From contig NZ_CP015449.1 of NCBI RefSeq assembly GCF_003096075.1, forward strand, positions 2,969,001 through 3,033,000: a stretch of DNA of 64,000 nt, read 5' to 3'. The position numbers and the translations under genes were made by a program. The stretch's first letter is position 1; the number at the start of each line of letters is the position of its first letter. A model generated the notes under the pieces. It saw nothing but the letters and a program-made list of their open reading frames with translations, was not told where the DNA came from and did no database searches. Below are positions 35,662 to 43,955 of this stretch, in pieces. This DNA is from Dietzia lutea. GTDB taxonomy: Bacteria; Actinomycetota; Actinomycetes; Mycobacteriales; Mycobacteriaceae.

Positions 35662-35744
35662 TCACACGAACATCCCTCACCGACCCGGGCCCTGCCCTAC
35701 CATCGAGACGCCGTCCCACCCGCCCGTGTCGAAAGGCCCGCCGA

Positions 35745-36221
35745 ATGCCCACCGAACCCGCCGCCGCAGGCGCCATCGAGAGCTCCATCGAGATCGACGC
35801 CCCTCCGGCCAGGGTCTGGGAGGTCGTCTCCGAGGTCCGCAACGCCACGGAGTGGAGCAGCCAGGCGTGGAAGATCCTCTCGCCCGGCGGCCGCACCACA
35901 AAGGGAACGTGGGCGATCAACCTCAACAAGCGCGGCCCTATCGTGTGGCCCACCACGAGCCGGGTGGTGGAGTTCGAGCCCGGTCGCCGGTTCGCCAACC
36001 GCATCAATGAGAACACCACCGTGTGGGTGTTCGAGCTCGAGCCCACGCCGTCCGGTGGCACGCGACTGACCGAGCGCCGCGAGGTGCCGGACGGGCTCAC
36101 CTTCATCTCCCGGTTCCTCACCGACAAGCTCTTCGGCGGACAGAAGTCGTTCACCGCCGAGATGGACCGCGGCGTGTCCACCTCGCTGCAGCGCATCAAG
36201 GCTCTCGTCGAGCGGGGCTGA
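35745..36221 (+). CDS. SRPBCC (START-like) family protein
   Basis: A 158-residue single-domain protein of the polyketide cyclase/SRPBCC superfamily: ESSIEIDAPPARVWEVVSEV at the N-terminus, WSSQAWKI, a curved sheet with NRINENTTVWVFELEPT, and a C-terminal helix (ISRFLTDKLFGGQKSFTAEM). Such domains bind hydrophobic ligands or serve as cyclases or lipid carriers. No catalytic residue is evident. It starts 300 bases from the divergent groEL start. The following lipoprotein gene begins 7 bases after its stop, so the two are probably one operon. Confidence 0.85.
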   Translation: MPTEPAAAGAIESSIEIDAPPARVWEVVSEVRNATEWSSQAWKILSPGGRTTKGTWAINLNKRGPIVWPTTSRVVEFEPGRRFANRINENTTVWVFELEPTPSGGTRLTERREVPDGLTFISRFLTDKLFGGQKSFTAEMDRGVSTSLQRIKALVERG

Positions 36222-36228
36222 AGGCGGC

Positions 36229-36945
36229 ATGTCTCGCCCGTCCGCGGCGCTCCTCGCCGGCGCGCTCATCGCGACACTCGCCGGGTGCACGCTGTGGCCC
36301 GGCGGTCGGGACGAGCCGGACGAGCCCCGAGAGGAGCCCGGCCCCACCCTGGCCTCCGCGCCCCCACCGGCGGACTGGCAGGACGTGCGCAGCGCCACCG
36401 GACTCGTGTACTCCGTGCCGCCGGACTGGGAGGTCGGTGACCCGTTCGGCGTCGGCGAGGACGGCCGCGACCCGGGGACGGACTGGGGGTCGGGGTACGT
36501 GACCACCGCCAACGCCATCGCGGACAGGGACTACTGCGCGATCGGTGGGCTGAGCTTCCGGACGCTGGTCGGCATCAGCGCGACGACGCTGCCGGGCGAG
36601 GCGCGCGAGCAGGCCGAGTCGGCGTCGCGGGCGATGGCCGATTCCATAGATCGCCGCTTCACCGAGGCGGGAGCGGACGTCCCGGTTCCCGAGGCCCACA
36701 GCATCGGGGTCTCCGGGGTGCCCGCCTGGTACGTGTCCCTGCGCGGCCAGGTGCGCCCACCGCGCAACACCTGCACGCCGCCGGTCATCCGCTTCGACAC
36801 GATCGCGGTCTCCACCCGCACCCCGGATGGCGCGCCGGCGTCCACCGTCTTCGTCCTCATGTCCGACGAGGGCGAGCCCGGGGTGCAGCCGACGGAGACG
36901 ATCGACGCCGTCGTGGCCTCACTGCGCTACGACAACTCGGTGTAA
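36229..36945 (+). CDS. Lipoprotein, unknown function
   Basis: A 238-residue protein with a signal peptide and lipobox LAGC at residue 20, then a Pro/Glu-rich linker of about 30 residues. The mature domain (about 50-236) starts SATGLVYSVPPDWEV, a pattern seen in PsbP-like or LpqN-like actinobacterial lipoproteins, and has three Cys (DYCAIGG and NTCTPP, plus the lipidated one). I do not recognise the exact family. It is 7 bases downstream of the SRPBCC gene and likely cotranscribed. Confidence 0.82.
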   Translation: MSRPSAALLAGALIATLAGCTLWPGGRDEPDEPREEPGPTLASAPPPADWQDVRSATGLVYSVPPDWEVGDPFGVGEDGRDPGTDWGSGYVTTANAIADRDYCAIGGLSFRTLVGISATTLPGEAREQAESASRAMADSIDRRFTEAGADVPVPEAHSIGVSGVPAWYVSLRGQVRPPRNTCTPPVIRFDTIAVSTRTPDGAPASTVFVLMSDEGEPGVQPTETIDAVVASLRYDNSV

Positions 36946-37004
36946 CCGCGCGATCTCGCTGTCACCGCGCGAACGCGGCACAACCGCGCGGGGCCGGCGA
37001 GGAC

Positions 37005-37760
37005 TCAGGCCGCCGTCGCGGGGTTGCTCGGCTCGGTACCGAGCTGAGCGGCGGGACCGACGGCGTCACCGGCCTCCGCCCCGGAACCGGTGCCCGCCTC
37101 GAGGTACCGGGCCCAGTCCGCGTCGCATCGCGCCCACGCCCAGCCGGCGTCGGCCGCGGAGGTCGCCACGTCCACGGGGACCATGACGCGTCGGAGGGGG
37201 ACGTCCGGGCCGCCGGCGGCCTCGACGACCAGCGCGCCGCCGGAGCGTTCGTAGCGGAACCACCGCTCGTCGTCGACCTCCAGGTCCAACCGGTCCCCGT
37301 CGATCTCGAGATGATCCACGAGCTGACCGAGCAGCTCCCGGGTGACCCACGGGAGGGTGCCACGCGGCCGGCCGCGGACCGAGTGGTCGGCGATCCCCGC
37401 CCCGACCATGGTGGGGCGCCGGTTCACGTCGATGTCGATGCGCTCGCGCGGATCCGCGGCGAGCCCGAGCTCGGGGGCGGTGACGCGGAGCTGCCGAGGC
37501 GCGGCCAGCCGCATGACCGCGTTGACCACGAGGGGGCGGGTGATGACCTCGGGACGGATGACGACGCCGACACCCTCGATCTCGGGCCGTGCGCACAGCG
37601 CGCCGGTCTCGCCGATGGCCTCCGCCTCGGGGAACCGCTCGGCGACCTCGTCGCGCAGGGCCTCGAGGTCGGCGCGGAGGCGCGGGGGGAGCTCGTCGAC
37701 GTGCGCGAGCTCGCGGAACTCCTCTTCCGCGGGAGTGACGACGATCACAAAGCTGCTCAT
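37005..37760 (-). CDS. Conserved hypothetical protein
   Basis: A 251-residue soluble protein without signal peptide or membrane segment. The N-terminus MSSFVIVVTPAEEEFREL is followed by an acidic helical part, then beta-rich segments (IDIDVNRRPTMVGAGIADHS and GDRLDLEVDDERWFRYERS), and the last about 25 residues are low-complexity Gly/Ala. I do not recognise a family. The ATG at 37760 is preferred to 37772. It is divergent from the M20 peptidase gene with about 80 bases between starts. Confidence 0.72.
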   Translation of the reverse strand: MSSFVIVVTPAEEEFRELAHVDELPPRLRADLEALRDEVAERFPEAEAIGETGALCARPEIEGVGVVIRPEVITRPLVVNAVMRLAAPRQLRVTAPELGLAADPRERIDIDVNRRPTMVGAGIADHSVRGRPRGTLPWVTRELLGQLVDHLEIDGDRLDLEVDDERWFRYERSGGALVVEAAGGPDVPLRRVMVPVDVATSAADAGWAWARCDADWARYLEAGTGSGAEAGDAVGPAAQLGTEPSNPATAA

Positions 37761-37842
37761 GACTCCTAACATACTTCATTCCGCGTTCACTTGCCGTTCA
37801 TCTTGCGCGGCTGTGTCGGATCCGGCCTCTATCCTGTTGCCC

Positions 37843-39291
37843 ATGACCGACTCCCCCGCGTTCGCCGATCCCCACGCCGAGCTCGCGCCGCTGGCCGCCG
37901 CGGTGGGTGCGCAACTCGACCGCGCCCGCTCGGACCTGGCCGCGCTCGTCGCGATGCCGTCGGTGCACGGGGCCGAGCCGGAGGCCTGCGAGCGGGCGTG
38001 CGGGATGGTCCGCGACCTGCTCACCGAACTGCCGGTGCCGGGCCTGGGACCGGAGGCGGTCGAGGTGGTCGAGACGTCCGACGGGTCGCGGGCCGTGTTC
38101 GCCCACCGCCCGGCCGCGCCGGGCCGGGCCACGGTGCTGCTGTACAGCCATTACGACGTGCAGCCGGCGGGCGACGTGGGGGCGTGGACCTCCTCGCCGT
38201 GGGAGCTGACCGAGCGTGACGGCCGGTGGTACGGCCGCGGCGCGGCCGACTGTAAGGGCAACCTGGTCGTCCACCTCACCGCCCTGCGCGCCCTGGCCGC
38301 CGCGCGAGGATCCGGAGAGGACGACGACGAGGGCGGCTCGCCCGGGGCGGACCCGCTGGACGGCCTGGGGATCCGGATCGTCGTGGAGGGTTCCGAGGAG
38401 ACCGGTGGCGGAGGGTTGGACGATCTCGTAGCCGATCGGCCCGATCTGGTGGCGGCGGACGCGATACTCATCGCCGATTCCGGGAACGTCTCGGTGGGCA
38501 CCCCCACGCTGACGACCAGCCTCCGGGGAATCGCGAACGTCGTCGTCGCCGTCGACACCCTCGAGGCCGGGGTCCACTCCGGCCAGTTCGGCGGCGCGGC
38601 GCCCGACGCACTGGCCGCGCTCCTCTCGATCCTCGCCTCCATGCGCGACCCGCAGACCGGGGCGACCACCGTCGACGGCCTGGACTTCTCGGGGCGGTGG
38701 GACGGACAGGCCTACCCCGAGGAGACGTTCCGCGCCGACGCCGGCGTCCTCGACGGCGTGGAGGTCTCCACGACCGCGCCGGCGGCCGACCTCGTGTGGG
38801 CCCGCCCCGCGGTGACGGTGCTGGGGATCGACTGCCCGCCGGTCGAAGGGTCGATCGCGGCCGTGCAGCCCCACGCCCGTGCCCTGATCAACCTGCGCGT
38901 CCCACCGGGGATGGACCCGGTCGAGGCGCAGCGGCTGCTCACCGCGCACATCGAGCGTCGGCGCCCCTGGAACGCCCGGGTCACGGTCGAGCCCGAGGCC
39001 GTCGGCCACCCGTTCCGCTCCGTGCCCGCCGGCGGTTCCGACCCGGTGCACGACCTGCTCTCGCAGTGTCTCGCGCAGGCCTACGGCGCCGAGGAGGTCG
39101 CGGAGGTCGGCTCGGGCGGGTCGATCCCGCTGTGCACGGCGCTGCAGCGCGCGCACCCGGACGCGAGCATCAGCCTGTTCGGCGTCGAGGACCCGGCGGC
39201 CGCCATCCACTCCCCGGACGAGAGCGTCGACCCCCGGGAGATCGAGCGCATCGCCCTCGCCGAAGCGGCTTTCCTGCAGCGCTACCGCTGA
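37843..39291 (+). CDS. M20 family metallopeptidase (dipeptidase)
   Basis: A 482-residue M20 peptidase. Metal ligands and catalytic residues are seen in LLYSHYDVQPAG (His, Asp), RGAADCKGN (bridging Asp), VEGSEETGGGG (catalytic Glu and ligand Glu) and IADSGNV (Asp), with a C-terminal His in AAIHSPDE. The lid domain has LEAGVHSGQFGG. These fit cytosolic dipeptidases that cleave small peptides with two metal ions. An acidic Gly/Asp insert at about residue 165 is not conserved. It is 151 bases upstream of the second mycolyltransferase. Confidence 0.93.
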   Translation: MTDSPAFADPHAELAPLAAAVGAQLDRARSDLAALVAMPSVHGAEPEACERACGMVRDLLTELPVPGLGPEAVEVVETSDGSRAVFAHRPAAPGRATVLLYSHYDVQPAGDVGAWTSSPWELTERDGRWYGRGAADCKGNLVVHLTALRALAAARGSGEDDDEGGSPGADPLDGLGIRIVVEGSEETGGGGLDDLVADRPDLVAADAILIADSGNVSVGTPTLTTSLRGIANVVVAVDTLEAGVHSGQFGGAAPDALAALLSILASMRDPQTGATTVDGLDFSGRWDGQAYPEETFRADAGVLDGVEVSTTAPAADLVWARPAVTVLGIDCPPVEGSIAAVQPHARALINLRVPPGMDPVEAQRLLTAHIERRRPWNARVTVEPEAVGHPFRSVPAGGSDPVHDLLSQCLAQAYGAEEVAEVGSGGSIPLCTALQRAHPDASISLFGVEDPAAAIHSPDESVDPREIERIALAEAAFLQRYR

Positions 39292-39334
39292 CCGGAGACG
39301 GGCACTGAACCGGCTGGGCGCTGGGCCCTTCACG

Positions 39335-39366
39335 CCCATCCCGGTATCATCACACCCATCCCGGTA
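39335..39366. repeat. Direct repeat upstream of mycolyltransferase 2
   Basis: CCCATCCCGGTA occurs at 39335-39346 and 39355-39366, a 20-base period, about 80 bases before the start of the second mycolyltransferase. The spacing suits a regulator binding one helix face; no known motif. Confidence 0.4.
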
Positions 39367-39442
39367 ACAGTGTGACGGAACAGTGCGATAGTGGGTGCAG
39401 TGGCGGCTGTCCAGTCCCGGCTGCCCGGAGCAAGGAGCCGCC

Positions 39443-40666
39443 ATGACCGTCCCCGCCCCCGTCGCCGCCGAGCCGAGCACCCGGCGGGTATCCGCCGCCC
39501 ACCGAGCGGGGCGGGCCCTGCTCGCCACCGCCACCGCCGCGGCCCTGAGCGTCGGCCTCGTCCCGGCATCGGCGCAGGCCCAGGGCCTGCCCGGCTCGAT
39601 CAGCCCCGAGCAGATCGCCAACGACGCCCTCGGCACCATCTCGCCCGAGAGCCTCAGCCAACTCCTCTACTTCGGCAACCTCCCCGGCTCCTCGGGTTCG
39701 TCGATGATGAACATCGCCCACCGGCTCGGCTTCTCGCCCAACATGTTCGCGGGTCCGCCGCCGCCGTCGCCGCAGCCCAACCCGAACATCCGCGAGACGA
39801 AGTTCGTCGAGGTCCTGGAGAAAGACGGCCGCTACGAGCGCTGGCTCATCGACTCCGCGGACATGCAGCGCGGCATCACCGTCGAGGTCTTCCGCGCACC
39901 GGGCGGCGGCGCCGGCGCGCCGTTCCTCTACCTCCTCGACGGCGTGGGCTCCGAGCTGCCCAGCGGCTTCATGCAGTGGGGCGCGGCCGCGCAGTTCGCC
40001 GATCAGAACGTCAACCTCATCATCCCCACGGGCGGTCAGGGCTCCATGTGGTCGGACTGGAACGCGCCCGACCCGGTGCTGGGCATCAGCAAGTGGGAGA
40101 CGTTCATCACCCGCGACCTTCCGAAGATCGCCGAGCCCCGCCTCAGCGCCAACACCAACCGCGCGATCGGCGGCATCTCGATGGGCGCCGGCGCGGCCGT
40201 GACCATCGCGACCCGGCACCCCGACCTGTACAACGGCGTGTTCGGCGTCTCCGGCTGCTACTCCACCGACGCGCTCGGTCAGATCCTCACCCGCTACACC
40301 GTCGAGAGCCGCGGCGCGACGCTCACCAACATGTGGGGCGAGCCCGGAAACGAGCAGTGGGCCGCCCACGACGCCCTCATCAACGCCGGGAACCTGCGCG
40401 GCAAGGCCATCTATCTCTCGTCGAGCACCGGCGTGGCCAACCCCGGCGACTGGGAGGCGTACAACAACGACGCGGCCAACTTCGTCGCCGGCATGGCGCT
40501 CGAGCAGGCCACCGACCGGTGCACGTGGGACGCCGACCGCCGACTGCGGCAGCTGGGGATCCCGGCGCGCATCGACCACCTCCCCACGGGCATGCACAAC
40601 TGGTCCTACTACTCGCGGCAGATCCCCGTCGCGTGGAACGCCATCAAGCACAGCGTCGGCCTCTGA
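39443..40666 (+). CDS. Secreted mycolyltransferase (antigen 85/Cmt family), second copy
   Basis: A 407-residue protein with a signal peptide ending near residue 47 (PASAQAQG). An extra N-terminal segment of about 70 residues with a Pro-rich stretch (PPPPSPQPNPN) precedes the antigen 85 fold: APFLYLLDGVGS, nucleophile elbow GGISMGAGAAV, TNMWGE and the catalytic His in GMHNWSYYSRQ. AAGGAG lies 6 bases before the ATG. It should transfer mycolates at the cell envelope. The sequence differs widely from the copy at 30873, so they are not recent duplicates. Confidence 0.94.
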   Translation: MTVPAPVAAEPSTRRVSAAHRAGRALLATATAAALSVGLVPASAQAQGLPGSISPEQIANDALGTISPESLSQLLYFGNLPGSSGSSMMNIAHRLGFSPNMFAGPPPPSPQPNPNIRETKFVEVLEKDGRYERWLIDSADMQRGITVEVFRAPGGGAGAPFLYLLDGVGSELPSGFMQWGAAAQFADQNVNLIIPTGGQGSMWSDWNAPDPVLGISKWETFITRDLPKIAEPRLSANTNRAIGGISMGAGAAVTIATRHPDLYNGVFGVSGCYSTDALGQILTRYTVESRGATLTNMWGEPGNEQWAAHDALINAGNLRGKAIYLSSSTGVANPGDWEAYNNDAANFVAGMALEQATDRCTWDADRRLRQLGIPARIDHLPTGMHNWSYYSRQIPVAWNAIKHSVGL

Positions 40667-40704
40667 CCGCCGGACCGTGACGGCGCGCCGATAGGCTCGG
40701 CACC

Positions 40705-43092
40705 GTGAACGCGCGCCCGGACCTGGACCTGACCCTGCGACTGTCCGCCTCCGCGGCCGACTCCCGCCGGGGCATCGTGCGCGCGCACCCCGAGGTGATC
40801 CTCGCGCTGGGGATGCGGGAGTGGGACGCGGTCGAGATCGTCGGCGCCCGCACCACCGGCGCCGTGGTGGCCGCCGCGAAGCCCGATTCGCCGAGCGGGA
40901 TCCTCGTGGTGGACGAGGTGGTGGCCGCCAACTGCGGTCTCGGCGAGGACGCGCGGGTCACCGTGCGGGCCGCGCAGGTCACGGGCGCGCAGTCGATCGA
41001 GGTGCAGGGGCTCCCGCCGGCGGGGCGCGGGGTCGCCGAGCGGGTCCTGCGGTCGGCGCTGCTGGGCAAGGTGGTGCGCATCGGCGATTCGGTGACGCTG
41101 CTGCCGCGCGACCTCGGGCCCGACTTCCCCACCGGGGACACCACCCGCACCCTGCGCAACACGATGGGCGCGCAGTGGAGCACGGAGCTCCTCACCGTGA
41201 CCGCGACCGTTCCCGACGGCATCGTGTCCGTGCAGCCCACCACCGCGGTGGTGACGGGCGCCGCGGCGTCGACGGGCACCGTGGGTGCGGCGGGCACCCT
41301 GGGTACGGCGGGCACGGCGGGGGCGACGACGACGAGCTCCCCCTCCCCCGCCGGTCCCGCCACCGGCGGCGTCCACGCGCCGGTGTCGTCCGGGACCGCG
41401 GCCACCGGGCGCACCGCGGGTGCCGTGAGCGCAGGTGGGGCCGATGGTTCAGCCATCACGGCCGTCGCGCGCGAGGATCTCGTGGGCGTGGGCGACCAGG
41501 CCGAAGTGCTGGAGCAGTGGCTCTCGCTGGCACTGGACCGGTCGGAGCTGCTGCGGACGCTGGGCGCCTCGCCGCACCTCGGGGTGCTGGTCGCCGGGCC
41601 GCCGGGGGTCGGCAAGGCGACGCTCGTGCGGTCGGTCGCGGGCGCGCGGCGTCTCGAGGTGATCGACGGGCCGTCGGTCGGCTCCCTCGACCCGGCGTCG
41701 CGCCTGGAGGCGGTGCGGGCGGCCACCGAGCGGACGCGTGAGCACGGCGGGATCCTGCTGGTGACCGACGTCGACGCGCTGCTGCCGGCCGAGCCCGAGC
41801 CGGTCTCCACCCTCGTCCTGGACCGGTTGAGGTCGGTGGTGGCGGCCCCCGGCGCGGTGCTGGTCGCGACGTGCGTCCGGCCCGAGGACGCCGACGCCCG
41901 ACTGCGCGAGCCCGACGTGTGCGACCGCGTCCTGGACCTGCCGCTGCCCGACGCCGCCGACCGCGCCGCCCTGCTGGCCGTCATGCTGCGGGACGTGCCC
42001 ACCGCGGACCTCGACCTGTCCGCCGTCGCCGACCGAACGCCCGGCTATGTCGCTGGTGACATGCGGGCGCTGACCCGTGAGGCGGCCCTTCGCGCAGCCG
42101 CCCGGGCCGCCGGCGGCACGGATAACACAGCCGGCACAGGCGCCACGGCCGGCGCTGGCGGCGCCGGCGCCACGGGGGCCGGGGCCGACGCGCTCTCCGA
42201 CGCCCGCCTCGAGCAGGAGGACCTCCTCGGCGCGATCAGCGTCATCCGGCCGCTCTCACGCTCGGGGACGGAGGAGCTGAGCCTGGGCTCGATCACGCTC
42301 GACGACGTCGGCGATATGGAGGAGGTACGTCAGGCGCTCACCGAGACGGTGCTGTGGCCGCTGCAGCACCGCGAGTCCTTCGAACGCCTGGGCGTGCAGC
42401 CGCCCCGGGGTGTCCTGCTGTACGGCCCACCCGGCTGCGGTAAGACGTTCGTGGTCCGTGCGCTCGCGGCGAGCGGGCGACTGACCGTGCACATGGTCAA
42501 GGGCGCCGAGCTCATGGACAAGTGGGTCGGGTCGTCGGAGAAGGCGGTGCGCGACCTGTTCCGCAAGGCCCGGGACTCGGCGCCGTCGCTGGTGTTCCTC
42601 GACGAGATCGACGCCCTCGCCCCACGTCGCGGTCAGACCGGCGACTCCGGCGTGGGCGACCGCGTCGTCGCCGCGCTGCTCACCGAACTCGACGGCGCCG
42701 AACCGTTGGGCGACGTGGTCATCCTCGGCGCCACCAACCGACCCGAGCTCATCGATCCCGCGTTGCTGCGCCCGGGGCGGCTCGAGCGACTGGTGTTCGT
42801 GCCGCCGCCGGACGCGGAGGCGCGCGCCGACATCCTGCGCGCGGCCAGCCGTGACGTCCCGCTGGCCGACGACGTGGACCTGGACGAGCTCGCGGCCGAC
42901 CTCGACGGCTACTCCGCCGCCGACTGCGCGGCCCTGCTGCGCGAGTCGGCGCTGACCGCGATGCGCCGCGACATCGACGCGGCCGAGGTCACCGCCGAAG
43001 ACGTGGCCCGCGCCCGCAGCGCCGTGCGCGCGTCGCTCGACCCCGACCAGGTCGAGAACCTGCGGCTCTACGCCGAGCGTCGCGCTGACTGA
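40705..43092 (+). CDS. CDC48-like AAA+ ATPase with degenerate first module
   Basis: A 795-residue protein with an N-terminal double-psi barrel-like domain (about 1-180) and two AAA modules. D1 Walker A is GPPGVGKAT (about 298-306), with Ala replacing the usual Thr/Ser after Lys, and its Walker B is LLVTDVDAL, with no catalytic Glu. D2 is intact: GPPGCGKTF (about 574), VFLDEIDALAPRRG, GATNRPELIDPALLRPGRLER. Two Gly/Ala/Thr low-complexity linkers precede D1 and D2. The homologue Rv0435c lies near groEL2 in mycobacteria. Probably a hexameric unfoldase driven by D2; substrates unknown. GTG start at 40705. Confidence 0.93.
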   Translation: MNARPDLDLTLRLSASAADSRRGIVRAHPEVILALGMREWDAVEIVGARTTGAVVAAAKPDSPSGILVVDEVVAANCGLGEDARVTVRAAQVTGAQSIEVQGLPPAGRGVAERVLRSALLGKVVRIGDSVTLLPRDLGPDFPTGDTTRTLRNTMGAQWSTELLTVTATVPDGIVSVQPTTAVVTGAAASTGTVGAAGTLGTAGTAGATTTSSPSPAGPATGGVHAPVSSGTAATGRTAGAVSAGGADGSAITAVAREDLVGVGDQAEVLEQWLSLALDRSELLRTLGASPHLGVLVAGPPGVGKATLVRSVAGARRLEVIDGPSVGSLDPASRLEAVRAATERTREHGGILLVTDVDALLPAEPEPVSTLVLDRLRSVVAAPGAVLVATCVRPEDADARLREPDVCDRVLDLPLPDAADRAALLAVMLRDVPTADLDLSAVADRTPGYVAGDMRALTREAALRAAARAAGGTDNTAGTGATAGAGGAGATGAGADALSDARLEQEDLLGAISVIRPLSRSGTEELSLGSITLDDVGDMEEVRQALTETVLWPLQHRESFERLGVQPPRGVLLYGPPGCGKTFVVRALAASGRLTVHMVKGAELMDKWVGSSEKAVRDLFRKARDSAPSLVFLDEIDALAPRRGQTGDSGVGDRVVAALLTELDGAEPLGDVVILGATNRPELIDPALLRPGRLERLVFVPPPDAEARADILRAASRDVPLADDVDLDELAADLDGYSAADCAALLRESALTAMRRDIDAAEVTAEDVARARSAVRASLDPDQVENLRLYAERRAD

Positions 43093-43172
43093 GACGAAGC
43101 GGCCGGGGAAGGCCCGAGGCGTCGGCCACACGGGCTTGCCGGGCCCGCGGGCGGCAGCCTATGGTGAGAAGC

Positions 43173-43214
43173 ATGCGGAAGATTCTCGTAGTAACCGGAC
43201 GTAACGGGGCCTGA
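43173..43214 (+). CDS. Leader peptide with Ile-Leu-Val-Val run
   Basis: A 13-residue frame, MRKILVVTGRNGA, ends 76 bases before the LeuA-domain gene. The consecutive Ile, Leu, Val and Val codons are what a branched-chain amino-acid attenuator would use. A GGTGAGA lies upstream. A hairpin (CGTCGGT/ACCGACG, 43252-43272) lies between the leader and the gene. Translation of the leader is inferred, not shown. Confidence 0.5.
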   Translation: MRKILVVTGRNGA

Positions 43215-43251
43215 CAGACCGGCACCCCCGTTGCGTGGTCACTGCTTTCTC

Positions 43252-43272
43252 CGTCGGTCACCGTCACCGACG
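43252..43272 (+). promoter_or_regulatory. Hairpin between leader peptide and LeuA-domain gene
   Basis: CGTCGGT-CACCGTC-ACCGACG can form a 7-bp stem ending 18 bases before the start codon. It could be part of an attenuator or sequester the start region. Confidence 0.4.
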
Positions 43273-43290
43273 TCGAGAAACGAGAACACC

Positions 43291-43824
43291 ATGAACGCCC
43301 CCGCGCAGCATTTCGCCACCACCGCCGCCCGCGGCACCGCCATCCCCTGCCCCTTCGCTGAGCGCTTCGGGCGGCGCATGCCCCGCGGTTTCGCCGGCGA
43401 GGCGGCCGGGATGGACTGGCGCACCCTCGTCGACACCTACGCCCCCTCGTCCGACCGCTTCCACCTGGCCGACTTCTCGCGTCGCCCGCTCGGTCGCGGG
43501 ATCACCGCCTACGAGGCGATCCTGGCCACCCGCACCGCCGGCGACGCACCCGGGGATTTCCGCGCTCACCGCCTCACCACCGCGTCCTGCGGCGACCTCA
43601 CGGCGATGTCGGACATGCTGAGCCGGGTCGGTGCCCCGGCGGAGATCGAGCGGTTCCACCAGTACGAGGGACGCGGGTTCGACGGGGCGGAATCGTCGTG
43701 GTGCACCATCCTGCGTGCGACGAGCGGCCGACGAGAGACCTGGGCGCTCGGCTTCGGGCAGACCGCCCCCGAGGCGTCCATCTCCGCGCTGCTCAGCGCC
43801 GCGACCCGTCTTCACCTGCGATAA
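43291..43824 (+). CDS. Stand-alone LeuA allosteric/dimer domain protein
   Basis: A 177-residue protein. The last about 90 residues match the C-terminal regulatory domain of 2-isopropylmalate synthase: CGDLTAMSDMLSRVGAPAEI, a central YEGRGFDGAESSWCTI segment, then WALGFGQTAPEASISALLSA. There is no catalytic TIM barrel. The N-terminus (about 1-80) has RMPRGFAGEAAGMDW. It may sense leucine or pair with the full enzyme, but this is inference. The Ile/Leu/Val leader upstream fits branched-chain regulation. The second Mrp operon follows after about 130 bases. Confidence 0.75.
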   Translation: MNAPAQHFATTAARGTAIPCPFAERFGRRMPRGFAGEAAGMDWRTLVDTYAPSSDRFHLADFSRRPLGRGITAYEAILATRTAGDAPGDFRAHRLTTASCGDLTAMSDMLSRVGAPAEIERFHQYEGRGFDGAESSWCTILRATSGRRETWALGFGQTAPEASISALLSAATRLHLR

Positions 43825-43955
43825 AAGCGACTCGAAACGCTGTTCTGTAAAGTGAGCGCAGTAACCACGCCCCGGTCGACACCGGCTACCCGCCTCTCTC
43901 CGGGCGGGCCCGTCCGCATGTCGTCGTCCGATCGACGCAAGGAGAGGAGCCGCCG

